DNA of 64,000 nucleotides from an uncultured Gemella sp. (GTDB lineage Bacteria; Bacillota; Bacilli; Staphylococcales; Gemellaceae), in contig USNF01000001.1 of assembly GCA_900555985.1 (NCBI GenBank), forward strand, positions 62,001 to 126,000. The letters run 5' to 3'. Positions 53,510 through 62,122 of the stretch are shown here, one piece after another. The first letter of the stretch is position 1; every line of letters begins with the position of its first letter. The notes under the pieces are model-generated. The model worked only from the letters and a program-made list of their open reading frames with translations. It searched no databases and was not told where the DNA came from. A program made the position numbers and the translations under genes.

Positions 53510-54418
53510 TTACTTTTTATCTATATTAAAAAATTTGTGGAATTTTTCTATAATATAATTTTTAATATATTTCTTTTTCCAAAAATTAACGAAAGATTTT
53601 GCATATGTATGTTTGTTATCATTACATAAAGAACATGGATATTCACAAGTAGGACGTTCATTTAGTAGCATAATCATGCGTAAATCTTTCAATTTTTCTT
53701 CCCATTGTGACCATAGTTTTGAATTATTTTCGTTTACATCAATAAGACCATATGGATTTTCTCCATACCAGTCATTATTACAGATTAATAATGAGCCATC
53801 TGTATCAATCGATGTCGTAAAAAAAGGTTTGTGACAACATTCATTAGGAACGGTATCATCGCCGATATTAATATTCATAGACCTATTATTAAGTAAACCT
53901 ATATTTTCTAGCGTATAGAATTTTCTAAATTCTTTATGAGTAAGATAACTATATATTTTTCTATTTCGTTTCGTATCTTCTACTGTATATTCAGAGAAAA
54001 CAAATAATACATCTTTTGTTTTTTTATGTATTTCTCTTATAACATCTTCATTGTCGCCATTTGTTATAATTTGTATTTTAGCAGATGGGCAATACATTCT
54101 GATAATCTGACACATATAAGGTAGTTGTGGATTTTCTGTTGGTTCACCCATGCCATTAAAAACAAATACACCTTTAAAGTCTTTTCGATATCCTTCGATA
54201 GCTATACGAGAAATAACTCGATAATCTAAAAATTGAGGTTTTGTTTTTAATATTTCTTCATTCTTTTTTTTATTAGATTGAGGACAAAACATACAGTGTC
54301 TTCCGCAAATTCTTGAAGCACATATATTGATTTGCATTAACGATGTATCTTTATTTAATTTATGAATAGAGTGAAGATATGCTTTTACTTTTTCTTTTTT
54401 TTGTTCAATAATTGTCAT
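53510..54418 (-). CDS. Radical SAM protein 6
   Basis: 302 aa. The 4Fe-4S motif is CGRHCMFC (C38-x3-C42-x2-C45), with VFNGMGEPTENPQ as the SAM-binding GGE-like strand. The C-terminal half has additional cysteines (NECCHKPF; SLLICNNDWYG; CEYPCSLCND) in a SPASM-like pattern, suggesting auxiliary clusters that hold a peptide substrate. Hydrophobic and basic at the very C-terminus. It ends the cluster, followed by a terminator. Substrate unknown. Confidence 0.88.
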   Translation of the reverse strand: MTIIEQKKEKVKAYLHSIHKLNKDTSLMQINICASRICGRHCMFCPQSNKKKNEEILKTKPQFLDYRVISRIAIEGYRKDFKGVFVFNGMGEPTENPQLPYMCQIIRMYCPSAKIQIITNGDNEDVIREIHKKTKDVLFVFSEYTVEDTKRNRKIYSYLTHKEFRKFYTLENIGLLNNRSMNINIGDDTVPNECCHKPFFTTSIDTDGSLLICNNDWYGENPYGLIDVNENNSKLWSQWEEKLKDLRMIMLLNERPTCEYPCSLCNDNKHTYAKSFVNFWKKKYIKNYIIEKFHKFFNIDKK

Positions 54419-54427
54419 ATAGATAAC

Positions 54428-55312
54428 CTATTTATTGTTGATGCACTCTCTACATATATTAGGAATGATATTATTTAAATGTTGTTCTTTGAGTTCTTTT
54501 TTAGTAATCACTCTCATATCTTTAATATTACCTAAAATATGTTTATCTGTATGACCATAGCAACAAGTTCTGATATTTAAATTAGCATCTATATACAAAC
54601 CTTTAAATAAAGACCAGCATGGCATTTTATTTACTTTAGATTCTATTTCGCCAACGACGCCACCAATACCATTTTCATTAAAACCGCCTTGTGTTTGTAA
54701 TGGAATATAATAGTGAAATATGTCTGGGAATAAATAATCCATAATTTTACTATGGGATTCTTTATTATATTTTGATTCATCAATAACAGTAGATAAAGCA
54801 AACTCAGTATTATGTCTTTTGCATTCTGTATTTAGTAAATTAATATTATTAATAATATCTTGAATTGAAATATTTGTTTGTGTGATGTCTTTAATATCAT
54901 TAGAATCTTCTAATAAATAATTAAAAGAAACTTTTAAAGAATCAATATAAGGAATGGCTTTTATAATATTGTCTGTACAAGTTCCATTAGTTGTTAAATA
55001 GGTAAAGTACCCAAGTTCTTTGATTTGTTTATAATAGTCTGCGAGTTTAGGGTGTAATCCAGACTCGCCCATGTAGAATAGCCCTATTTCTTTTAAATCT
55101 GGATATAATTTTAAATAAGATAGTACTTGGTTAAATTCTGCATCTGTTAAAAAGTTTTGTCTTAGGTTATTTTGTTTCATTTCTTGTTGATAACAAAATT
55201 TACAATTAAATGTACAGGCTCCTGTTAGTTCAATTTTTGCTGTTGTAATTTTTGTGCCTAAATCTAAATTAGTATTATTAGAAATTAATTGTACTCTATC
55301 TTGAACTGTCAT
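54428..55312 (-). CDS. Radical SAM/SPASM protein 5
   Basis: 294 aa. CTFNCKFC (C33-x3-C37-x2-C40) after IELTGA, typical of radical SAM enzymes; GLFYMGESGLHPKL replaces the GGEP strand. The C-terminal cysteines include MPCWSLFKGLYIDANLNIRT-CC and ICRECI, a SPASM-like layout. It overlaps the small 55296 gene by 17 bases. The family includes peptide-modifying enzymes; substrate unknown. Confidence 0.9.
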   Translation of the reverse strand: MTVQDRVQLISNNTNLDLGTKITTAKIELTGACTFNCKFCYQQEMKQNNLRQNFLTDAEFNQVLSYLKLYPDLKEIGLFYMGESGLHPKLADYYKQIKELGYFTYLTTNGTCTDNIIKAIPYIDSLKVSFNYLLEDSNDIKDITQTNISIQDIINNINLLNTECKRHNTEFALSTVIDESKYNKESHSKIMDYLFPDIFHYYIPLQTQGGFNENGIGGVVGEIESKVNKMPCWSLFKGLYIDANLNIRTCCYGHTDKHILGNIKDMRVITKKELKEQHLNNIIPNICRECINNK

Positions 55313-55517
55313 TATGTATAGTAACCTTCCATTCCGAAGTTAATGGCAATTTATTTTTAAAGCTTTTTTTAATGATTGCATCAGCTTCTTTGATTGTTTT
55401 ATGTTTTAAAGGTTCAAATGTTTTTTGCAAATTTTCTTTTAATTTGTCTGCAATCATGTTAATATCAAAATCTTTTGGTTTATATTGTAATGTAATATGT
55501 ATTTTATTTTCTTTCAT
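55296..55517 (-). CDS. Small hypothetical protein in radical SAM cluster
   Basis: 73 aa, basic, no Cys (ITLQYKPKDFDINMIADKLK onward; ends EWKVTIHNDSSR). It starts 16 bases after a terminator hairpin, behind tggaga. Could be a partner or peptide carrier for the adjacent enzyme by position only; no RiPP-recognition fold can be claimed from sequence. Confidence 0.6.
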   Translation of the reverse strand: MKENKIHITLQYKPKDFDINMIADKLKENLQKTFEPLKHKTIKEADAIIKKSFKNKLPLTSEWKVTIHNDSSR

Positions 55518-55532
55518 ATTATATCTCCATAT

Positions 55533-55559
55533 AGAAAAAGAGAGAATTAAATCTCTCTC
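55533..55559 (-). terminator. Terminator-like hairpin over the 55547 stop codon
   Basis: agagaga (55539-55545) pairs with tctctct (55552-55558), with a minus-strand T-run at 55538-55534. The stop codon of the 55547 gene lies in the loop, so termination and translation end overlap. Confidence 0.65.
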
Positions 55560-56476
55560 GTTCTAATTTTATGAGCAAATTGTTTATAATAAGGACAACC
55601 TTTCGTCCAGTTTTCTTTCCAGCAAGATTTTTCACAAACATCAAAAAATTCACAAGTTAAACAAATGGCATGAGCTCTACATAAAATTCTTTTATTCATT
55701 GTTTCTTGATATGTATCTTTTGTAATATTTGCAAATCCATCGTATTCAGAAAATTGACTACAGGTTGTTATGTTACCAGATGGATGAATAGTTAATGAGG
55801 TAGAAGAACAATCTGGATACTCTTTATTTTCTTCTATGTCTTGTGTATTTAAAATATTTTCTACGCAACAATTAACAATAGAATCTTTAGATATTTTATA
55901 GAATGTTTCCATGAACTCTTCTTGTCGTTTGGTTAATGGTTGATGGCTAGAAGCGTCTCCACCATTATCTATAATCTTAGAAAAGAATACTTCATCAAAA
56001 TGTAACATAGTTAATAATTTAAAAACTTTGTGTTCTATATTTTTCTTGGATAATAATTCTTTTGTCATACAAATATTTAATCGCAATGTTGCATTAGTAT
56101 ATTTGCGAACATACTCTACATTTCGTCTCCACAACAATAATTGTTTAATATTTCCGAAACGAATACCGATGTCAAAACTTGTTGTGATAATATCCATCTG
56201 TCTTAATACAGCAATGTCTAATACTGTTAATGGCTTTGCTAAATTAGTAGTAATTCGCCAAAAACAATCTTGTCTATTTTTTGCGAGTTTATACATAGAT
56301 TCTAAATCGCCAAGTAACGGTTCTCCTCCGAAAAAAGCTACGTTAGCGTATTTAGGTATCCATGTTTCTAATAATTGAAATGGATATGTAATGGGTTGTC
56401 CATTTTTATTAGCAGCGTCTAAACAATGCTTACAAGATAAGTTACAAGCATTAGTAGTTTTGATTAGTATTTCCAT
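55547..56476 (-). CDS. Radical SAM/SPASM protein 4
   Basis: 309 aa. CNLSCKHC (C11-x3-C15-x2-C18) follows IKTTNA; VAFFGGEPLLGDLE is the SAM-binding motif. The C-terminal SPASM-like region is Cys-rich (YPDCSST; NITTCSQFSEYDG; CRAHAICLTCEFFDVCEKSC; GCPYY). The C-x2-C-x5-C-x3-C pattern is typical of SPASM enzymes that make peptide crosslinks. The gene lies just downstream of the Cys/His-tailed 56480 protein gene, 3 bases away. Confidence 0.93.
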   Translation of the reverse strand: MEILIKTTNACNLSCKHCLDAANKNGQPITYPFQLLETWIPKYANVAFFGGEPLLGDLESMYKLAKNRQDCFWRITTNLAKPLTVLDIAVLRQMDIITTSFDIGIRFGNIKQLLLWRRNVEYVRKYTNATLRLNICMTKELLSKKNIEHKVFKLLTMLHFDEVFFSKIIDNGGDASSHQPLTKRQEEFMETFYKISKDSIVNCCVENILNTQDIEENKEYPDCSSTSLTIHPSGNITTCSQFSEYDGFANITKDTYQETMNKRILCRAHAICLTCEFFDVCEKSCWKENWTKGCPYYKQFAHKIRTREI

Positions 56477-56479
56477 ATA

Positions 56480-57070
56480 TTATCTATGATGACAGTTACT
56501 ATGACAACTAGAGTGACACAATCTTGTCGATAATTCTACAGGAGGTAATTGCTCCCATTTTTCATAAAATTTTTGCAATAAGTCTTTAAGTTGTTGAGCA
56601 TTAGTTGATTGATTTTTTAATGCTACAAATTCTGGTTCTAAATCATTAACATAATTAGCTACACGATAATTATCGTTTAAACGAGCATATTGTGTATCTT
56701 CACCGGTTACTTCTACATGTTCACCTTGTCCTTCTGGTTTTTTACGCATTTCAGTTTTAACATGAACACGACGAATAGAGGACCAAAAATAGGCAATACG
56801 TTTTACTTTATTATATAAAATTTCTGCATTCATTTTTTCGCCTGGTTGAATATCAGTAGCTGTGCTCATTTGAGGTAAACTGCTATTAATACCAAATGCT
56901 CTACGGATATCTCGTTCGAATTGTAATAATTGGTCAGTGGTATCTAAGTTACTAAATGGAACATTATCTGAATGCCATACAACTTTATTTTTAATTTTAT
57001 TTGTTAATTGAGTATTAATGAAATCTAACACTTCATCAATACGAGTAGGGAAGTTTGCTTGAAACGCCAT
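56480..57070 (-). CDS. Protein with Cys/His-rich tail, candidate radical SAM substrate
   Basis: 196 aa. The first 170 residues are helical and soluble, with no cysteine. The C-terminus is LCHSSCHSNCHHR: three CH-x-x tetrads with Cys185, Cys189 and Cys193, the only Cys in the protein. It sits between two radical SAM genes and directly abuts both (1 and 4 bases). A substrate with a leader-like body and a short Cys core beside SPASM enzymes is the layout of RiPP precursors; here the long body could be a virion protein carrying a modifiable tip. Alternatively the tail simply binds a metal. Function not known. Confidence 0.72.
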   Translation of the reverse strand: MAFQANFPTRIDEVLDFINTQLTNKIKNKVVWHSDNVPFSNLDTTDQLLQFERDIRRAFGINSSLPQMSTATDIQPGEKMNAEILYNKVKRIAYFWSSIRRVHVKTEMRKKPEGQGEHVEVTGEDTQYARLNDNYRVANYVNDLEPEFVALKNQSTNAQQLKDLLQKFYEKWEQLPPVELSTRLCHSSCHSNCHHR

Positions 57071-57925
57071 TTATAAATCTCCGTTCTTTACTTTTAAAAA
57101 GGTATTTTTGGGGAATTTACAAACCCCTTTGAATGTTTCGCAATCTCCGCCACAATATTGAAACAAATCACAAGTAAAACATTCTAAGTTAATTGGCTCT
57201 ATGTTATCTCCAGAACAAGTGTTAGGACAACTTAATATTGACCCATCAGCATTAATAGTAATTAAATCTTTACTACATTCTGTATTATATACATATGTAT
57301 CATATGTGATAGCATCTTTCATTCTTAAATATAATACATTTTTTTCTTTAGGAATTAATGTAAATAATTTAGCTATATATAAATCTATTATTTTATATAT
57401 ATTAGGATTAAATTCATTACCTAAAAAAGATACTCGTTCAATATCTATATATTTAGGATTTAATTCTTTAATAATATTTGCTAATTCTTTGGGAGATTGA
57501 TTTAATTGTTCAATAGATATAGTAACAATTAATGTATAGTTTTTTAATAATTTTACTTGCTGTTTGAATATTTCAAAATCTTTTTGATTATAGAATCTAT
57601 CTATACTATAAGAAGTAGCGGTGTTTCCATTACCTAATGTATGTATAATTTTTAATTGCTTTTCACCAATAGGTATTACCATATTTGATGTCATAGAATA
57701 TTCTTTATTTGGATATTTTTTTATAACATCTAATATTAAATCTGGATTCAATAATGGCTCGCCACCATGAAAAATAATGTAATCAGGATTGTACGTTTTT
57801 ATGGCTTTATAAGCCACATCTTGAGTCATAAAAATAGGTTGTTGTGGCACATAACAAAAAGGACATTTCATATTGCAAGCTTCTGTAACTTTTAAGTACA
57901 TAACTTGTTTTTTATTTGTTGACAA
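57071..57925 (-). CDS. Radical SAM/SPASM protein 3
   Basis: 284 aa from TTG 57925, with agagga at good spacing. CNMKCPFC (C17-x3-C21-x2-C24) follows KVTEA; IIFHGGEPLLNPD is the SAM strand. The C-terminal SPASM pattern is CSKDLITINADGSILSCPNTC, then CFTCDLFQYCGGDCETFKGVCKFPK. It is clearly paralogous to the 59340 protein (same CGGDC...CxFPK ending). Overlaps the 57912 gene by 14 bases, so it is part of one operon. Confidence 0.94.
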   Translation of the reverse strand: MSTNKKQVMYLKVTEACNMKCPFCYVPQQPIFMTQDVAYKAIKTYNPDYIIFHGGEPLLNPDLILDVIKKYPNKEYSMTSNMVIPIGEKQLKIIHTLGNGNTATSYSIDRFYNQKDFEIFKQQVKLLKNYTLIVTISIEQLNQSPKELANIIKELNPKYIDIERVSFLGNEFNPNIYKIIDLYIAKLFTLIPKEKNVLYLRMKDAITYDTYVYNTECSKDLITINADGSILSCPNTCSGDNIEPINLECFTCDLFQYCGGDCETFKGVCKFPKNTFLKVKNGDL

Positions 57926-58691
57926 TTTTATATCCTCTTGCTTGTAGTTTGCGAGCCAATCTTGTATTAAATTTATAATAATTTACATTATTATATCCGA
58001 ATTTACAATCTGGATTATTAACGTATTCTTCGATAGACATATCAAACAAATCAGTATTATAGTTTCTTTGTTTAAACGTATTGCGTATTTTTTTATAGCA
58101 ATCTTTATTAAATAATTGTTTAGATGTCATAATATCTGATTTAAGAAAATGAAAAGCTTCTGATATAATTCCGAATTCTTCATACTCTTTTCGTTGATAA
58201 TTTCTAATTTCATTAATGATATCACAAATTCTAAAGTAATGAAATTTTTCTTGGGCCCATTGTGCATCTAAGTGATTAATAGCAAATTCTGCTGGAAAGA
58301 GTTTAAAGTTTCTTTTTACTTTTGATTCATCACTATGTCCGTACCAATCTTCTGATTCTGGGTGAATAATTGCATTGGGAAATCCATAAGTATCTTCTGC
58401 ATGACGTAAAGAGAAAATATTATAATTAATAATGTCTCTATATTCATCATACGTTAATCCAAGAAGATGACAATATTCTTTTAAAAAAATATTCATGTCT
58501 TCTATTGGATATACGTTATATTGTCGGGTAGAAGATGTTAAATCTTTTAAGTATTCTTCGAAATCGATATGTTCAAAAATATTTTCTTTCCAATTTTCTG
58601 TTTGATGAATATTAAAAAAATCTTGTGTGATATAACTAAAATTACATGGGTTTTCTGTAATAAATGTCTTGTGCATGATATTAATAAACAT
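57912..58691 (-). CDS. Hypothetical protein in radical SAM operon
   Basis: 259 aa, helical, aromatic- and His-rich (HLDAQWAQEKFHYFRICDII; GFPNAIIHPESEDWYGHSDE). It may bind metal or be a substrate or partner of the enzymes on either side. It is translationally coupled at both ends (TAATG with the 58691 gene, overlap with the 57071 gene). No known domain recognised. Confidence 0.68.
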   Translation of the reverse strand: MFINIMHKTFITENPCNFSYITQDFFNIHQTENWKENIFEHIDFEEYLKDLTSSTRQYNVYPIEDMNIFLKEYCHLLGLTYDEYRDIINYNIFSLRHAEDTYGFPNAIIHPESEDWYGHSDESKVKRNFKLFPAEFAINHLDAQWAQEKFHYFRICDIINEIRNYQRKEYEEFGIISEAFHFLKSDIMTSKQLFNKDCYKKIRNTFKQRNYNTDLFDMSIEEYVNNPDCKFGYNNVNYYKFNTRLARKLQARGYKIVNK

Positions 58692-59350
58692 TATATTTTT
58701 ACCTCTTGTAAATTACGAACAGCTACGCCTACAGGATTTTTTTCTGTCGTTAAAAAATACAACATAGAGTATCCTTTAATACATGGTTCAATAAATAATT
58801 TATTATATGTTAATTTATTTCTAGCAAATTCTAATAATACATATAAGTTCCAGAATTCTTCTTCTTTGCGGAGAGAAATAATATTAGTTCCGATACTATT
58901 TTCTTTTTCTTCTAATTTAAGAATCGTATTATCGTATTCATCACCAGCAATCATAATGTCTGCTGCGAATTTTAAATTTACGAGAGTATCTAGTACTTCA
59001 TGCAATAATTCAAAATTATTTTCAATAAATTCTTTATTCGCTGGATTTTTACTATTCATAATAATACTTTCCAAAGCATTAATAATAATTTTATTGAATA
59101 CAGGAATAGATACTTGTCGATTTGTTGTTACATATTCCTTAATTAATTCTGTGATTAAAGTATCGTCTGCATCATCTAATATTAAATCACAATCCATTTT
59201 AGTATTAGCAATATAATTAATAATTTGTTTAGCAGATAATTCAGTACAATCTTTTAAAATAATATCGAAATGATATAAATTAATCGTAGCATAATATTGT
59301 TCGATTTGTTCTGATGTTAATGGAAGTTTAGTTGTAATATTATTTTTCAT
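58691..59350 (-). CDS. Hypothetical helical protein in radical SAM operon
   Basis: 219 aa from ATG 59350 (MKNNITTKLPLTSEQIEQYY), which follows tggag and overlaps the previous stop; a longer frame to 59398 is rejected. It is mostly helical and acidic, with CTELSAKQIINYIANTKMDC as its only Cys-bearing part. No family is recognised. Coupled to both neighbours. Confidence 0.66.
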   Translation of the reverse strand: MKNNITTKLPLTSEQIEQYYATINLYHFDIILKDCTELSAKQIINYIANTKMDCDLILDDADDTLITELIKEYVTTNRQVSIPVFNKIIINALESIIMNSKNPANKEFIENNFELLHEVLDTLVNLKFAADIMIAGDEYDNTILKLEEKENSIGTNIISLRKEEEFWNLYVLLEFARNKLTYNKLFIEPCIKGYSMLYFLTTEKNPVGVAVRNLQEVKI

Positions 59351-60212
59351 CGAATTCTCCAGCGATAATACGTTTAAAACTTTCTTTAGGAAATGCACAA
59401 ATATCTTGATACATTAAGCAGTCGCCACCACAATATTCTGTGATATCACATAGTAAACATTTTTTAAATCGAGTAGCGTATTTTTGACGTTCACACAAGT
59501 GGCCTACATTACCATCAGGTAAAATAATTAGATGTTTTAAGCAAGAACCACAATAGACTGCTCTATGTTCTGTTTGTGTTAGTTTAGCCATTTTATAGAA
59601 TTCATTAATACGAGTTGGTAAATATTTAGTAAGCTCACCAATATAAGCATCTACTTGTTCATAATATTCTTGATTTTTTGAAATTTCAGGATTACCTGGA
59701 TAATCAAATAGTCTATCAAAAATAACATTAGATGGACCAATGATATTAATTAAAATAGCTAATTCTTCGGCAGGTATTTTTAATTGGTCTTCTGTGATAG
59801 TCACAAGAAGTTCAAAATCTTTTTTATTTTTTAAAGCATGAACTTGTTCTAAAAAACGATTGAATAGATTATTATTAGAAAATCTATCTACGCTGTAAGA
59901 AGTTGTAACGAATTGGCATCGATTTAATACTTCTTTTCGTTCTGCATCAAGAGGTACTGTCATATTAGTCATAATAGCATATTCTAATTCTGGGAATGTA
60001 TTCATCACGTCAAGAATAACTTTGCTATTTAATAATGGTTCACCACCGAAAAATACGAGACGGTTAATTCTATTATAGTATTTTTTAACAGATGCGATAG
60101 CTGTTTCGCTATCCATCATATCATCTGTATGTTCCTGGTAACAGAATGGACAACTCATATTACAAGAATTAGTAACGACTAATAACATATTTAAATCTTT
60201 TAATGCTGGCAT
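59340..60212 (-). CDS. Radical SAM/SPASM protein 2
   Basis: 290 aa, start ATG 60212 behind aaggagga. CNMSCPFC (C17-x3-C21-x2-C24) follows VTNS; LVFFGGEPLLNSK is the SAM strand. The SPASM-like C-terminus reads CGSCLKHL...VGHLC, CLLCDITEYCGGDC and CAFPKESFKRI. It is paralogous to the 57071 protein: same N-terminal motif position, same ending. It overlaps the 60200 gene by 13 bases. Confidence 0.94.
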   Translation of the reverse strand: MPALKDLNMLLVVTNSCNMSCPFCYQEHTDDMMDSETAIASVKKYYNRINRLVFFGGEPLLNSKVILDVMNTFPELEYAIMTNMTVPLDAERKEVLNRCQFVTTSYSVDRFSNNNLFNRFLEQVHALKNKKDFELLVTITEDQLKIPAEELAILINIIGPSNVIFDRLFDYPGNPEISKNQEYYEQVDAYIGELTKYLPTRINEFYKMAKLTQTEHRAVYCGSCLKHLIILPDGNVGHLCERQKYATRFKKCLLCDITEYCGGDCLMYQDICAFPKESFKRIIAGEFDEK

Positions 60213-61189
60213 AGTTCCTCCTTAAAAGAAGACATAATTCGTTTCATATTAGAACAATGTTCTTCTTCATCTCCATTAACTTTAATGTCATGAATATTTT
60301 TGTGACATGAATTACATAATGAAAAATTATCACAAGTTATACATTCTGATTTTATATATGGATAATCTCGTGCAATTTCTTGTTCATCGTATTTAGATAA
60401 TTCATATGTTTTATTTGCTGTATAATGATTATCTCCAAAAGCTCCACATGGATGCACAAGTCCTTCTGGATTAAAACATCGAATGCCAGAGAGACATTCA
60501 TTATTCCAAGGACATACAGCAGTTTTACCGTTTAGTATTTTATTTATGACTTGTTGTGTATTGTGTTCATATTTCATTAAACCAGCTTTATAGATATCGA
60601 TGTAATGTTGCATCATTTTCCAATGAGGATAATATTGTTTACTTCTTCCTGATTGGACGGCTGGGTTAATTCTACAAACTGTACCCAGACGTTTAGCAAG
60701 CTCTACTGTTTTTATAACAGTGTTTTCATTTTCTTCTGATATAACAGCCAAAAATGAAAAACGCTCGCCTCTGTCTTTTTCATACATATCCATGATTTTC
60801 ATCATATCTTCTTCTGTATATGGTGTATTATCTGGTTTTAATCGTTGATTGCCATACTGAAAAGAATTCATGATTCTAAATCTATGCTTTTTAAATAATG
60901 GTCGCCACTTATCTGGATGTTCATAATAATCCCAGAGATTAGTTGTTAAACATACATATACATCTGTATGACCGTATTCATCCAATAATTTATCTAGCTC
61001 AAAATAATAAGACGGCGGGACCATCAATGGGTCACCGCCGTTAATAATTACAGTTCCTATATTGTATTTTTCAAGATAGGGACGTAAGATATTTAAATCA
61101 AATAAGGTGTGTTCTTTAGATATATTATTAGATGAACAGAATGTACATTTAAACTGACAAGCCATTGTCGGTTTAATAATTAAGTCCAT
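60200..61189 (-). CDS. Radical SAM/SPASM protein 1
   Basis: 329 aa. CQFKCTFC (C11-x3-C15-x2-C18) after KPTMA; TVIINGGDPLMVP replaces GGEP. The C-terminal region has many Cys (CPWNNECLSGIRCFN; HPCGAFGD; SECITCDNFSLCNSCHKNIH; EEHCSNM), a SPASM/twitch-type auxiliary cluster domain. It starts at the stop of the fibre gene (TAATG), so this enzyme is translationally coupled to a virion protein, tying the cluster to tail assembly. Confidence 0.93.
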   Translation of the reverse strand: MDLIIKPTMACQFKCTFCSSNNISKEHTLFDLNILRPYLEKYNIGTVIINGGDPLMVPPSYYFELDKLLDEYGHTDVYVCLTTNLWDYYEHPDKWRPLFKKHRFRIMNSFQYGNQRLKPDNTPYTEEDMMKIMDMYEKDRGERFSFLAVISEENENTVIKTVELAKRLGTVCRINPAVQSGRSKQYYPHWKMMQHYIDIYKAGLMKYEHNTQQVINKILNGKTAVCPWNNECLSGIRCFNPEGLVHPCGAFGDNHYTANKTYELSKYDEQEIARDYPYIKSECITCDNFSLCNSCHKNIHDIKVNGDEEEHCSNMKRIMSSFKEELCQH

Positions 61190-62121
61190 TATTTTAATTT
61201 AATCCTTAATCTACGTTTATCTGTTCTATCATCATCTTCAACTAAGATACCAATGATTTGCAATGGATTATCTTTCGTTGCGTCATATAACTTAGCACAT
61301 CCTTTTACATTAGAAGGGACTACATAGTTATTTCGTTCAGCTTTACCTACAAAAGAAACATGTACTCTACCTACCAATGCAACGGGGATATTCCTGTCTA
61401 AATTATAATCTAAAAAATCTTGCTTGTCAATTGGGTCTTCACCGCCAATGATATGTCCGAACTCATCAGAATGAACGCCAATTACTGGAATATCTTGTTC
61501 TCCAGTATGAGCTATATATTCTTCTGTGTCAGAATATGGATTTAACATAATTAAATCGCCTGGGTTTGTTTCTTCGCCTTTAGGGAAAAATTCAGCATAG
61601 TCAGACCAATAAGAACCATAAATACGTTGACCAGTAATTTCTTCTGCCGCAATTGTACCTGTTCTAATATTAGGAATGCTTAACGTTTTTGTTTGAGCAT
61701 TATATGTAATATCTGGAACATATTTTACTTCTTTATCTTTTGTATTATTAATAAATAAAGCAGGCATAGCATTCCCATTACCTTGTTCGATATTAATAGA
61801 AGTAGCTCTAATATTAGTTAAGTTAAAAGAATAAGTTCCATCTTCTAATTGTGTAGCATTAGATTCAGCGACATCGCCACCAACTTTAAATTTAAGAGCT
61901 TTGAATTTTTCTTTAACCTTATTTTCTAATTTTTCGAACATAGGTAAATATCTTGAGTCATGGTGATGTGTTTCTACATCACCAGTTAAACCAAGATTGT
62001 TTAACGCTGCCGTTTTATCTGTTAAATCAGATAAATTAGCAGTACGCATTAATCTATTTTTAATAGCATCCGCATAAATGCTAATCCATTTATTATTCTT
62101 TTTCCATTTTAAAATACTCAT
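61189..62121 (-). CDS. Appendage/fibre protein with peptidase-G2-like C-terminus
   Basis: 310 aa. The N-terminal part is a fibre shaft (LTDKTAALNNLGLTGDVETH; HHDSRYLPMF is a common phage-fibre motif), with a beta region in the middle. The C-terminus (GSYWSDYAEFFPKGEETNPG, then LIMLNPYSDTEE, IPVIGVHS, ALVGRVHVSFVG) matches the layout of the intramolecular-chaperone/G2 autoproteolytic tail-appendage domain. Cleavage in such proteins matures a trimeric fibre; whether this one cleaves is not visible. It is coupled to radical SAM gene 1. Confidence 0.72.
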   Translation of the reverse strand: MSILKWKKNNKWISIYADAIKNRLMRTANLSDLTDKTAALNNLGLTGDVETHHHDSRYLPMFEKLENKVKEKFKALKFKVGGDVAESNATQLEDGTYSFNLTNIRATSINIEQGNGNAMPALFINNTKDKEVKYVPDITYNAQTKTLSIPNIRTGTIAAEEITGQRIYGSYWSDYAEFFPKGEETNPGDLIMLNPYSDTEEYIAHTGEQDIPVIGVHSDEFGHIIGGEDPIDKQDFLDYNLDRNIPVALVGRVHVSFVGKAERNNYVVPSNVKGCAKLYDATKDNPLQIIGILVEDDDRTDKRRLRIKLK

Positions 62122-62122
62122 A

